Translations under genes and position numbers: made by a program
NCBI GenBank assembly: GCA_907165275.2
Contig: OU015664.1
Span: forward strand, 9,262,001-9,326,000
Direction of reading: 5' to 3'
DNA from: Zygaena filipendulae
Taxonomy: Eukaryota > Arthropoda > Insecta > Lepidoptera > Zygaenidae
DNA length: 64,000 nucleotides
Part shown: in pieces, positions 11,341-24,000 of the stretch
Layout: the number at the start of each line of letters is the position of its first letter
Numbering within the stretch: position 1 is the first letter of the stretch
Notes under the pieces: generated by a model
The model's database searches: none
What the model saw: only the letters and a program-made list of their open reading frames with translations
What the model was told of the DNA's origin: nothing

Positions 11341-11577
11341 CGGCCGCACTCAGAGTCGACTTTAATGATTACTTAGTTAAGTATAGATTTTTAAAACAAA
11401 ACTGCCGCAATCAGACAAGTTTAATAAATTAATGTTAATTGGCATTTAACTAATTAAGTTACATCTCATTAAATGCCAATTAACATTAATTTATTAAACT
11501 TGACTAATTGCGGCAGTTTTGTTTTAAAAATCTATACTTAACTAAGTAATCATTAAAGTCGACTCCGAGTGCGGCGG
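11341..11577. repeat. Palindromic foldback MITE (GCCGCACTCAGAGTCGAC family)
   Basis: An almost perfect palindrome of about 237 bp. GGCCGCACTCAGAGTCGAC at the left is mirrored by GTCGACTCCGAGTGCGGC at the right, and the middle is a second palindrome around TTAATTGGCATTTAACTAAT. It is non-coding. Family copies are at 12328-12564, 12568-12804, 36143-36620 (nested pair), 37479-37711, 46493-46624, 49060-49299, 49494-49868 and 52291-52532. Confidence 0.85.
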
Positions 11578-12327
11578 TAAGTAATATAACCATAGTTTAT
11601 TTCTATTGTTAAAGCTCTATTAGTTATTAAAGTTTGAGAAGGCATAATACTAATTGTAAAGAGTAGAATCCGCGATTCTGTACATTGAATTTTTTACCAA
11701 AAGTTGACAGGGCGCGATAAAAGAAGAGTAACCAACCACAAAAAAAAGTTTTTAAAATTGTTTTCTGTCTGTCTATCTGTTCGCAATAATCTTGGAATCT
11801 ACTAAACGTATTATCGTGCGGTTTTCACAGGTAGATTAAGCTTAGCTCATATAGGCTTTGTTTAATTTAAATCGAATGTGGGGGAAAAAAGTTGTTACAT
11901 ATGGACATAGATATGCAATAGTGTGTTATCCCACACTGGAGAAATTTTGAGTAAATCGTGTTTTAAAATTATAGCGCCATTTTCTGCCAACATTTTTTAT
12001 GTTGAATATTTAGTTACATACTTAAACAATGTAATAAGGTAAACACATAATTAAAAAACGTTCTCTAACTCTCAATAAATCGTTCTGAATAGATAACTTA
12101 ATTTTGTGGGTTAACATGTTATTGCTTATCTGCGTCCATATATAAAAACATTTCATGCGGCTGAAACTGCGGGCACAGCTTTTTATTTTAGTAAGAATTC
12201 TTATAGAAGTTGCTAAATAGTAAATAAAACTTATTGGTAACGTTTTAAAAGCGTCATTGCTGCGTTTTCTCTATATTTTATACATTTGACAGCATCATCC
12301 GAATTTATTATCTGTCTGATTGTCTAA

Positions 12328-12564
12328 CGGCCGCACTCAGAGTCGACTTTAATGATTACTTAGTTAAGTATAGATTTTTAAAACAATATTGCCGCAATCA
12401 GAGACGTTCAGTAAATTCATGTTAATTTGCATTTAATGAGATATAACTTAATTAGTTAAATGCCAATTAACATTAATTTATTAAACTTGTCTGATTGCGG
12501 CAGTTTTGTTTTAAAAATCTATACTTAACTAAGTAATCATTAAAGTCGACTCTGAGTGCGGCGG
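12328..12564. repeat. Palindromic foldback MITE
   Basis: Same family as 11341-11577, with small arm differences (GAGACGTTCAGTAAATTCATG in one arm). It ends only 3 bp before the next copy. Confidence 0.85.
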
Positions 12565-12567
12565 TAA

Positions 12568-12804
12568 CTGCTGCACTCAGAGTCGACTTTAATGATTACT
12601 TAGTTAAGAATAGATTTTTAAAACAAAACTGCCGCAATCACACTAGTTTAATAAATTAATATTAATTGGCATTTAATGAGATGTCAATTAATTAGTTAAA
12701 TGCCAATTAATATTTATTTATTAAACTTATCTTATTGCGGCAGTTTTGTTTTAAAAATCTATATTTAACTAAGTAATCATTAAAGTCGACTCTGAGTGCG
12801 GCGG
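12568..12804. repeat. Palindromic foldback MITE, tandem neighbour
   Basis: The third copy in the A-B interval, practically abutting 12328-12564. Its left end is CTGCACTCAG rather than CCGCACTCAG. The arms share GACTTTAATGATTACTTAG. Confidence 0.85.
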
Positions 12805-12814
12805 TAAGTATATT

Positions 12815-12962
12815 CTAAACGCAAACTACTGAACGGATTTTGATAAAATTTTGTAACCATTTATAATATGGTTCAACTTAAAAGATAGGATAGTTTTTAT
12901 CCCGGAATTCCCGCGGGAACTCCGAAATTACCGTGGATCAATCAATCGCGGGGGACAGCTAG
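12815..12962 (+). mobile_element. Helitron-like element, 5'-truncated
   Basis: It keeps CAAACTACTGAACGGATTTT, the GGAATTCCCGCGGGAACTCC block, a damaged hairpin and the GGGGGACAG-CTAG terminus (12959-12962). The TC start is replaced by the neighbouring foldback MITE. Confidence 0.55.
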
Positions 12963-14018
12963 TAGTTATATAAGTTATACTGGAGCGTTACGTTTTGTAC
13001 AATCTTTTTAACGTTATAGGTGATTATGATTTTAACCCATCACTGTTTATAAATTTTGGGACCAATTTTTTTATTATTATGTTAAATACTATAATGCACC
13101 AAAAAAAGATAAAAGAAATATTTAAATCAATCATTTACAATTTGTTTAAGATTAGTTAAATTTTAACTTCACATTCATAAAAATGAAGCAATAATCAAGT
13201 ATTTTTAAGCGCCAAAAATACCCTTAGCCAATTTATCGCTTAAATTCTGTAGATATTAAAGTGCTTAAATATTTTTTTAGAGAATAAAAAAAAAAACGGA
13301 AAGGAAGTGGATGTGAGTGAAAAAATGATTTATATAATATAAAAATTTAATATAGGTAATAAAAAATTTAAAGATATCAAATAAGTTGTTATTAAGTATT
13401 GTTCAGTTCGTCATTAATACATACTTAAGTAATTTGTATTTTTATAATTTCAATGTTCAATAAAATGATTTTGTTTTAAAATAGTAAAACTTTTTTTTAA
13501 CCTTGTTTTTTGACGCATATCTATTGCAAAATAAATTGTATATACTTATATTACTTAAAATTAGATAGATAAGTAGGTGCCTATATACGCAATTAGTTAT
13601 AAAATTTTTATCACAAAAAGATTAATCGTATCATATTTTTAAATAATGGTTTAACCTTCAGCTTTCTACCTTTTTTCTTTCGAATAACTTCAGTGTCTTA
13701 ACTTTTGTTTCTTTCTTCACACCATGGTGATGAATTGAAGTGGTCTAACGAACTGGAATGTAGGTATATTATGTATGTACAGATTAGTTATTAGGTACTA
13801 ACAGTTTTGACCGATTAATTTAACTATCGGGATTCACTCTTCGATATCGGGATACGTTTTTCCGGAACGTAGGTACCCTATGTATTACCCCAAGAGCTAC
13901 CGCCTACAAGGTAGGTATAACACAACGCAAATTTTACCTACATGTCACAGAGTAGAATGGAAACAAGTTACCTTTGTTAAAAAAATTCACAACATGGTCA
14001 GTGGTCACCTACCTAGTA

Positions 14019-14364
14019 TACAACGTGTTAATTTACTGAAAACCTGATACACCGCATTTAAAAAAATAAAGAATAATATTATTAAAATATATTTTATGTC
14101 AAAAAAATTTATACTTTAAAAGTTATTCAACATTAGTTTGGAGGTGACCTATCTATGAAATTCCAAGCGCTACGCCCGCGCCTACCGGTTCGAATTTTGT
14201 TGCTGCGAGCGGCGTACGCGCCAAATATTGTATTATAAATAATTTAGACATGGGCTAGTAAAAAATAAAAAATATAACCTATTAAAACATAGTGTGATCG
14301 ATTCGCTAGTTGATTCTGAGCCAACTACTTTCTAGTTTTGAGTTAATTCATTAACACGTTGTAT
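14019..14364 (+). mobile_element. ~350-bp inverted-repeat MITE, copy 2
   Basis: Starts TACAACGTGTTAATTTACTG and ends TTCATTAACACGTTGTATA. The interior matches 7447-7793, including GGAGGTGACCTATCTATGAA and GGCGTACGCGCCAAATATTG. Confidence 0.7.
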
Positions 14365-14437
14365 ATAGTAGGAATGCAGCGGCGTCTTAACCATATGCGG
14401 CGCCCGGGTGCGAAATTGTAGTTGGGTAAGGTAAATA

Positions 14438-14462
14438 GGTAGGTAGGTAGGTAGGTAGGTAC
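14438..14462. repeat. TAGG microsatellite
   Basis: About six uninterrupted units of GGTA/TAGG. Confidence 0.85.
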
Positions 14463-14981
14463 TATCTACCACCAGATTCATTCAGATGTTGATCGCCCGA
14501 CCCGGCTGGCGCCCGGGTGCGGCCGCACCCAGCACCCCTATGGGAAAGACGCCCCTGCAGGGATGTTGCAAATATTCGCATCCGCATCGACAAATGCAGA
14601 ACTTCCGCATAGATTTGCACATTTGCATATGCATTCGCAATAACCAATGCGGATGTTCATGCCGCTGCGAAAGTACATAGGTAGGTAGGTACCTAATACA
14701 AGTTGCGAAAAGAAAGAAATTGACCAGCGAATCTAAAATAATAATTAGTCTTAGCTGGTATTTGGATATCACCCCAATATGGTATTACTTCTACTTTTTT
14801 TTTTGGAACTTTTAAATGCGTAATAGACAAACTTACTGAAACTTTTTGTAAGTTTCATGCTCAGTGAGTATTTTAACGACGCCGTTAACTTATTGCAAAT
14901 ACCCAGCGGAACACCTAGGTACTTTGCGGTATTTTTCGCTAACCACAGCAGCAGCGAATTTTGTTTATAGATAAAAAGACC

Positions 14982-14988
14982 TATATAA
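14982..14988 (+). promoter_or_regulatory. Possible TATA box of gene B
   Basis: TATATAA lies 97 bp before the first in-frame ATG of gene B (15085). No clear initiator is seen at the expected distance, so this is only a candidate. Confidence 0.25.
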
Positions 14989-15084
14989 CAATTTTATCGT
15001 TAGTTGAAACTATTTACTTTGGGTTGTGTGCCGCGGTGCGTTACGTCAGTCCTCGCGCAGCTATCGCAGGAAGCGCGCGTAAAT

Positions 15085-18000
15085 ATGACAGCTAAAATGG
15101 CGCTACGTATTTTTTTACGTCAAATAAAACAATCAAAGCAAAGGAAACTTTCTACGAGTGCCGTAGTTTTGCAAAAAAGTGATGATACAAATTTTATCAT
15201 AAAGTCGCCATTGCCAGACATTGTTATCCGTGAACAGAGATTTATAGATCGCCTTTGGTTGGATTCTGCTAGTTTTACCAATCATGTTGCTATCGTAAGT
15301 GGTGTTTTTTATTTAATTAGGTTAGTTCAGACAATGTTAGTTGAAAAGGGGGTGCCAAGTTGGGAGCATTTATAAAATTACTAGCTGTGCCCCGTGGTTT
15401 CACCCGCGGTAATTTCGGAGTTCCCACGGGAATTCCGGGATAAAAGTACCCTATGTCCTTCTCTGAACCCCTGACAATGTGTATGCCAAATTTCATCCAA
15501 ATCCGTTCAGCCTTTTTTGCGTGATTGAGTAACAAACATTCAAACATCCAAACATCTAAACATCTAAACATCCACACTTACACATTTATAATATTAGTAG
15601 GATCAATCACAGTTCAAAAGGCAATTAAAGTTATAGGTACCTATTTCAAATTAATTTAAAAAAAAATTGATACGTAACGTTTGAAAAAAATATGAAAGTA
15701 TAGAAAACACATTAGGTCCTATTTTACGACAATCTTTTGACTTTTAGTAAAAATTTTAAGTAAAAAATATATTATTAATATAGAGTGGTCAATATCTACC
15801 CTTTCGGTTTGATACACCCTTTCCGGTTTTAACTTTGTAGTTTGTTTTATGCTATTGTTTTACATATTTTATAGTGTGAGCACAGAATTCATACATAAAA
15901 TATACCTATAAAAGGTACCTATGTTATTTTAATAGGCAAACCTTGGTTGTATAGATAGACTATTATAGTATAATATTCGGTTATAGTATTTTAAATTTTG
16001 CCGGAATGTCGCATTTTTATGTACTTTTTCATACTAACTGCTCGACATTGTCAATCAAATCTTAGGTAAAGTAGTTGCCCTAAAAGAAACAGTAAAACCT
16101 AAAACAAATAAAAAGAAAAGACAGAGCTAAAGGCAGCAAAATATCTGATTCACGCAATCTCGACGTAAAGCAAGGCTGTCCCGAGGGAGATAGATTGCAG
16201 ATGTATGAAACAAAATGTAGAAAAGATTAGGTATTATGATCTTTGGTATGAAACTTTCCAAAGGAGTAAAGCGATTTGGGTTTGGAACGTTAAATTTGTA
16301 GGAAAACTCTTTTTTTTCTAAAGAAGGTTTTTGTCTCGCAGTAGGTACGAAAAGTATTCACCTCGAGGATTGTTTGTCGATCTCCAGATGTCTTCGTCAC
16401 GGACGGCTTAACCTTTCGCTTCACTCAGGACTCTACGTAACTTAAATTAAAGTTAAAGTAGTCACCTGACTATACGCTCGGGGACTCTAGAGTCCCTCGT
16501 TACGTTCATGGTCTTCTCTTCTTCTTCCTCTATTTTAAGATTATTATTTGAACTTTGTGCGTTCATAATGACGTCATTTATTAGTACCTACACTGGCCAA
16601 ATTAAAAACTTTGCACATGTATAGATAATAGATCAAAACAAATTCTTTTTTATACACTTGCTTTAAAAAACATATAATTGGCTTTATGATATTTCCCCAT
16701 CAAATATTAACAAGTAATTATATATTTGACATTTTTTAAATGTTTCGTTTGGGCAATGGCGCGGGCGTAATGAAATAGCGCGATCGGCCCTTAGTCAGAG
16801 GTCCCACGGTTTGTTAAGATCAGTGTTTTGCTGATAAAAAAAATATTGTTGCTGTATAAAACGTATTTCGTTTAACCTAGCTGGGTATAACTAATAGTCA
16901 AATAACCTCCTCGTTTTGAAGTCGGTTAATGAATTATTGAAATCAACCTAAAAGAAGGTACCTATTTATTAAGTTCATGAATCAGTGTTATCGATCATTG
17001 GTAATTCAAGAGTTATGCTGTTGTTGACTGCCGGAGTTTCGCGATAATTACGTTACGTACAAAGATAAGTGGGTACAGTCAACATTCACGAATAGCTAGC
17101 TCTGCACTACATCTATTTTTGAACCCGCTACACTAAGTCCCTGTGCTTCCGTATAGACATTCTGCGCGATTTTTAACCGTCTTCATTCGACTCAAACAAG
17201 AAAGAAAGTAGAAGAAGACACAAGAAAAACAAACAAAGATTCTTTGTTTTTCTTTTAGGTATCGTGTGCAGTTTCTTTTTTACAATACAAAATATAAGTA
17301 GGTTAATTTTAACACGTCATAGATACTTTAACTTCTATTACTTGCATAAAAATAAATGTAAAAGCAAGGAAGTCACCTAATCCAAAACAAAGTAGATTTA
17401 TTATACATATAGGTACCGAGTATATTGACAAATCTTGACAATTCCACAGTCACAACACTTGAAAAAGTTTGAATATTTTAAGTTGATAGATATGATATAA
17501 TATTTATTTATTTTATTTATTTAACTTTATGCACATCACGGTACAAAAAGCAGACTTGCAAAAGGTAGTACAGAGAGACGAGAGTTCATTTGTCGGTGCA
17601 TTTACGTGTTAAGGTCCATTCTACAGACATTGAGCGTGTCCGATACGTTCTGTTGCAGACAAAATAATATTCTCCAATACAGTGCGTTTAACGTATTCAC
17701 GTCTATCGTAACACGGCCGCGCAGACGCGGAAAGAATATTTTGTCTGCGCGGTTCATATCTGTACGTGACTGATCGAGCGGTGTAAATAGAGCATCGGCA
17801 CCATGCAGACGTCTTTTGTAAATAAACGGTGTCGGTCGACGTCTGCCACGGAACGTTGCTGGCATGCACAGATGTAAATAAACGGCGTCTGTTGGTGTCT
17901 GTGACGGAACGTGCCTGGCACGCTCTAAAATATAAGCGAACCCTTAGTGACTTAATATATTATGCAAATATCTACCTGCCTGTTGAGTATTTTCATGACG

Positions 18001-21000
18001 GTTCCGGTATATCACTAAGTGTTAGCGATCTCTTGTAGCTTTTTGCTCTTGACTGTTAACCTTTGCTTGTGATCGGATGAAGGTCGCATCTGTCTCGATA
18101 AGTATTATCATCTTCATAGTGCAAACAGGTAAAAACGTAGAAGAATTTTTTCGTTAAAGTTATTAAACAAGACATCACGTGGACTACCACTAGGTATTAT
18201 CAATATTATAAATAGAGATGTGAGTTTATTTGTTACGTTTCACCTTTTAACTACACAACCGATCATCATTAAATGCATACACGTTTTTAGGGGTACAAAA
18301 AAGGAAATAGAGTACTTTTTACCCCGGAATTTAAAACTCCGAAATTAACGTGGGTAAACTCGTAGGGAATAGTTAGTAACATAATATTATATCACTACCA
18401 CTAGGGTAGTCAACCGTTCCACGAGAAACGGGACGTCCCGTTTGTAGACCCTTAAAGAATGCTGCTAGCCGTGAAAGAGATACTCGTATATTGTGCTTTC
18501 TGACTTGGCAACTGAATTGCCCAAAAGTTGGCAGGTTTCTCAAACTTCATACTAAGTAGGCCTTCTGGACGCCATTGTCCGATCTTATGGTACGACAAAA
18601 TTTTTTGGGAGACGAATAAAAGGAAGTCACTCGATGAAACTTTGGTTATTATAGGAACGTGCGTAAAAACAAAAGATGACTTTAAAACATCAGTAGCAAA
18701 AAATAAATAATTGCAATAAGGGAACACCGAGATGAAATACCAATTCTTAACTGACGACTTCTTCTAAAATCCTAGCAAATTTCAGCTTCATAAGTCAAAT
18801 ACTTACCTATTTTTAAAAATTTCTTGACAAATCAGTAGGTACGTTTTCATTTACAAAAATATAATAGCTATTCAAATTCTAATATTTCTCGTGGATTTCG
18901 TATATTAGAGATAAATATTTCGTACAGTGATCCTTTTCCTGATAATAAGAAACATAATATACATATATTATGGAAAAAAAATTGGTCAAATCAGTCGAGC
19001 CGTTACTGATGCTCCATGAAGCAATTGATTTATATTTATGCAGTTATATTATTATTACAAATACACTGTAAGTGTACCTACATTATAATAAAATGTGATA
19101 ATGTGTGTGTAATGTATTCCATTATTTAAGCATACAAAGGTAATTTAATTAATATCAATTAAATAAGTCCTTTATTTGTTTTCTGTGCATAAATCAAAAT
19201 GAAATATGCATAGTATCAGAGCTCAGAGGTCAAGTTTAAGGTCTTTTAAATAACTTATAAGTAAATAGCAGAGGAAATAAATATGCATGATTTTTTTATT
19301 TACCTATCTATAATCACTATAACTAGTATTTATTTACCACAAAAAATACTTGCGCGTGTGTGTGTGTGTAGCGTGTACATGCGTAACTGAAATTTAAATA
19401 AAAAAAAGTAATTGGAAAATCATTTAGCGTCCAGCTATACAAGACGAGTCACAATTGTCAGCATTTTACTTCATCTGGCTGGTGAAAAATTTTACCAAAT
19501 TGACCTGGCTTTTTGGGATTACTTATTAATTGTCTTTAAGTAGTACCTAGGTATGGTATATTACTCTCCCAAAATCCAAAGCACCTCAAGAATATTTTTG
19601 GATTTGTTAAACAAACATCTTGAATGAGTCTGGTTAACACATTATAGTCTAATTGATCTGGCTTTTTTATTTTTCAATTCCTTAAATATCTAACTTTAAT
19701 AAGTATATAAAAATTCCAAAATGCCTCAGAGACATTTTTTTAGTAAAAAACATTCACTTTAAAAAAAATCAATGTTTAGTAGTAGCCCCCCCCCCCCCCC
19801 CCCCCCCCCTCACCCTTCAGCTGGACATTAACTATATTATTTAGGGGCCTATCAAGGACAATTAGGTCTCAGAGCGCCTCAAGAACCGTTCGTTCACCAG
19901 CTCTCCAGCTATATCTATCCTTCCCTTTAATTTATTTTTTCTCTCTCATGTAACGAACAAATGTGCCTCACCGTGACGAGCCCTTGAAATTTTGAAATTT
20001 AATCTCAATTCTCGTCCAATTTTATCGAATAGTATAATCTAAGAAGTATTTATTTACATTAATAAAATTATCATTAGCAGTATAAAGTAGGTATTAACAT
20101 TCGTTTTCGTGGAAATGCCAGGCTCAGTAGGTAGTTATATATTTATGTAGATTACTTATGTAAATAAAATCTATATAATAAAAATGAATCGCCAAATGTG
20201 TTGGTAAGCGCATAACTTACAAACGACTGCACCAAATTGGAAAATTGTTTTTTTTTTTTTGTGTTCGTTATTGTCAGGACAAGGTTTATATAAAAAAAGT
20301 TTGGAGTTCCTGCGGGAATTCCGAAACTCACGCGGGTGAATCTCCGAAACGGTTGGACCGATATTGACGGGACTTTCACAGCTAATTAGCTGTTGTTATA
20401 AGGAGTACATTAGACTGCATTGGAGTTCCTGCGGGAATCCCGAAACTCACGCGGGTGAAACCGCGGGGCACAGCTAGTTTACTAATACAATTGACAATTT
20501 CATTTTTACTAGGTAGGTACTTCAGAAGAATAACTGTTATTGTTCTGAGGTAGGTATATTATTATCTTATACATCACAGTATAGTTATTGTTGGTATTGT
20601 TGGGTGACCCCGTGACGAGGTTTGTGATGATGTCTTAGTAGTACAGTGAAACTTGGTTAAGTGGGACCTGGATAAGTGAGAAACCTCCATAACTGGAACT
20701 CATGCTGAGGTCCCAACACTTTGGCACTGAATTACCTCTGTTAGTGGGACGAGGTAAACCTCTATATCTGAGATTTGTTCTTTCGATTTATCATCATAGA
20801 TAACATTGTTTGTTTACTCATTCTTATTCTACCCACAAATTCCACACGCAATTCCAAGTACGTAAGTACAAATTTTGAGCTTCAATTACCTTCAGTTTTA
20901 GTTTCGCTTTACTATCATACAGATGTTTATTTGAAAAATGTCAAAACGAAAGCTACAATCGTTATCATTACGTGAAAAACTGAAGTTAATATCCGTTTAT

Positions 21001-24000
21001 GAAAGTGGGAAGACACGCGAAGAAGTTTGTGCCGAATTTAATGTGCCAAAATCTACTCTTTGTAGAATAATTCAGAGTAAACATAAAATTGAATCACAAT
21101 GTTCTGAAGGACAAGGAAAACTAAAACGTGTACGTTTATCAGAATATCCTGAACTTGAACAGTGTTTGCTAACATGGGTTAAGCAACTTCGTAACAAAAA
21201 CGTTCCGGTATGTGGACCGATGATTAAAGAAAAGGCACAAGATTTCGCGCGAAGGCTCGATATTCATAATTTTTGTAGCAGCAATGGTTGGATGGAAGGG
21301 TTTAAGAAAAGAAACGGTATAGTTTTCAAAGCAATTTGTGGAGAAAGTAACGCTGTTGATGTTAACAAATGTAGCCAATGGATTGAAGACCTACCAGTTC
21401 TATTACGCAATTATTCTGCTGATGATATTTTTAACGCAGACGAAGCGGGTTTATTTTATAAGTGTCTACCCGATAAAACTTTTACCTTAAAAGATGAGTC
21501 TTGTCATGGCGGGAAACTTAGTAAAGAGCGCATTACAATACTTCTAGGTGCTAACATGTCAGGAACTGAAAAGTTGCCTATCCTATTAATCGGAAAATCT
21601 AAGTCTCGATGTTTCAAAGGAGTTAAAACGTTGCCTGTGAATTACCAAAATAATAAAAAGGCATGGATGACATGCACTATTTTTTCTGATTGGTTGAAGA
21701 ATTTAAACCAAGAAATGAAAGCCCAGAAGCGAAAAATTTTTATGTTTGTGGACAATTGTACTGCTCACAATAATATGCCCGAGCTAAGCCAAATTAAATA
21801 TCTGCCTCCAAATACGACAAGTAAATTGCAGCCAATGGATCAAGGCATCATCAACAATTTCAAAATTTATTACAGAAAAGAAGTTGTTCGACATGTTATT
21901 AAATCCATAGAAGACAATCAGTGCCCACAAATCGATGTTCTTCAGGCGATGAGGTTTGCTAGGAAAGCTTGGTTTTCTGTGACCAAAACTACTATAGCAA
22001 ACTGCTTTAAAAAATCTGGATTTAAATCTGAAGTAACTGTAGCTGAAAGCTTACAAGAGGAGGACGAAAATTTAGAAACTGATCCTGAAGATTGGAACTT
22101 AGCAGCAACGACAATAATCAACAACCAACATTCGAAGATTTTATAAACGTCGATGACGGTTTAATTGTTTCAGGAGAACTTAATGAAAGCGACATTGTTC
22201 ATGCCTTCTCGTCTTCTTCATCGGAAAATGAAGAAGAAGACGATGAAATGAGCGCGGAAGTAAATTTAGTAAAAATTTCGAAACGCGAAGCAGTAAAAGC
22301 ACTAGAAACTTTGCACAGTTATTTTGAAATGTCATCAATTGGTGACCAAAGCATATTTGATAAAATTTATAATATCGAAAAACATCTGATGGCTGATACT
22401 TCCAAACGACAAACTAAAATGACAGATTTTTATAATTGATACATTCTGTTTCCATATTCGTACATACATATTACGTGTAAAAACGTGCTTGAATATTTTT
22501 GTTGATTACATTTGTATGATTACCTTTAAGTACATAATATTTTTTTTATTAAAACTCATTTACATACATAACACGTTATTTTATTTAATGATCGCACCTG
22601 TATAACTGAAATAACCTGTATTCTCACCTCTATTAATGGAACCCTCTGTAAATGAGACAGATATTTATTTATACCTGTATATCTGAGACACTGGGTAAGT
22701 GGAATACCTCTATAAGTGAAATGACATTGCAGGTCCCTTGATGTCTCACTTAACCAGGTTACAGGTTATTTGGTTTCCTAACTGTAGGTCTTGACTTGAA
22801 GGACTTAGGTCTAGGATATAAAGCTCTCTGTGCTCCGCGGTTCCACAATCAAGAGTCACAACTGAAGAAACAGGAGGTCCTTTATACAGGCTGTAAAAAG
22901 ACCGGCGACATAACCGCTAGGAATCCATATAAAATAGTTATTGAAGTTATTCTGCAGTAAAAATATTGTTGGGAATGTAATTTTATTTTTAGGGTAAAAA
23001 AGAAATTGCAGCGAGCAATGTACTCGCAAATCTACACCACAGTAAAACTACCTACACAATAACTACCAAGTTACTTTAGAAAAAATATTGGTCACGTGAT
23101 AAACGACAAAAATATGCAATAAGTAGATTAAAATTACGAAACTTTGAGGCTCAATATCTTGAAAACCGTCGATTTCTCAGCTGAATTTCCACGTCTAAAA
23201 TGTTCGTACAAGTGTAGGGAATATCATAGTTTTGAATATGTCAGAGGGTTTCCGACATCCTGTATACAAGAGAATAGGACTAGTGGTGGAAAAAGTGCAT
23301 TAATTGCATACCTACTACATGTTGTGAGGGGTACAGAGATGCACATGGGGTACCTACTTTTCTCCCGTAATTCCCTCGGGAACTCCGAAATGAACGCGGG
23401 TGACACCGCAGGAACCGCTAGTTGTAACTAAAGTAAAATATAAAAATTATCTATACTAATAATATAAAGAAAGAGCAAAAGTTTGTGAGTTTGTGACGTC
23501 GCGTTGTAGGGGGTAATCTCTGGATCTACTGAACCGATTTTGAAAATTCTTTCTTTTATAGGAAGCTACAGTGATCCTGAGTGACATAGGATACTTTTTA
23601 TTCCGGAATTCCCGGGGGAACTTCAAAATTACCACGGGTGAAACCGCGGGGGTCAGCTAGTAATTAATAATTACGCAATCCCAATGGGGTACTTTCTTTT
23701 ATTAAGTACATATTGGAATGAGATAATTACGATTTGATCTATCTATCTATCTTTACTGATTTTATTATAAAATGTATGTCAACATTAAAATTTAATTTAA
23801 TGAAACCCTCATTAACAATTTAGTAAATTGGAATTTAATATTACGAGTATATTATCCAGACCGCAAAACACAACTTGTGTGCAACTCAAAAAGTCGAGAA
23901 ACCCAGTCCTAAAACAAGTCGAGAAAGCAGGACCATGGACCTAGAATTTTTTGGATGACTTCAGGGATGGCGACCACTCCTGAGTGCGGTCGTCAGTATA

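Larger units (their letters stand above)
9232..15084. other. Intergenic region A-B, repeat-rich
   Basis: No coding gene is supported in these 5.9 kb. Possible poly(A) signals for gene A are AATAAA at 9679 and around 9810-9835. The remainder is one hairpin-CTAG element (10057-10275), two CRE-bearing MITEs, three palindromic foldback MITEs (11341-12804), a ~350-bp MITE, a GGAT and a TAGG microsatellite, and AT-rich DNA. A GC-rich patch at 14380-14690 carries CCGGGTGCG and repeated ATTCGCATCCGCAT, with no gene recognised. Confidence 0.6.

Noticed and set aside
11341..12804. CRISPR-like array because of regularly spaced similar repeats
   Set aside because: The repeats are 237-bp palindromes with no unique spacers, in a eukaryotic genome.
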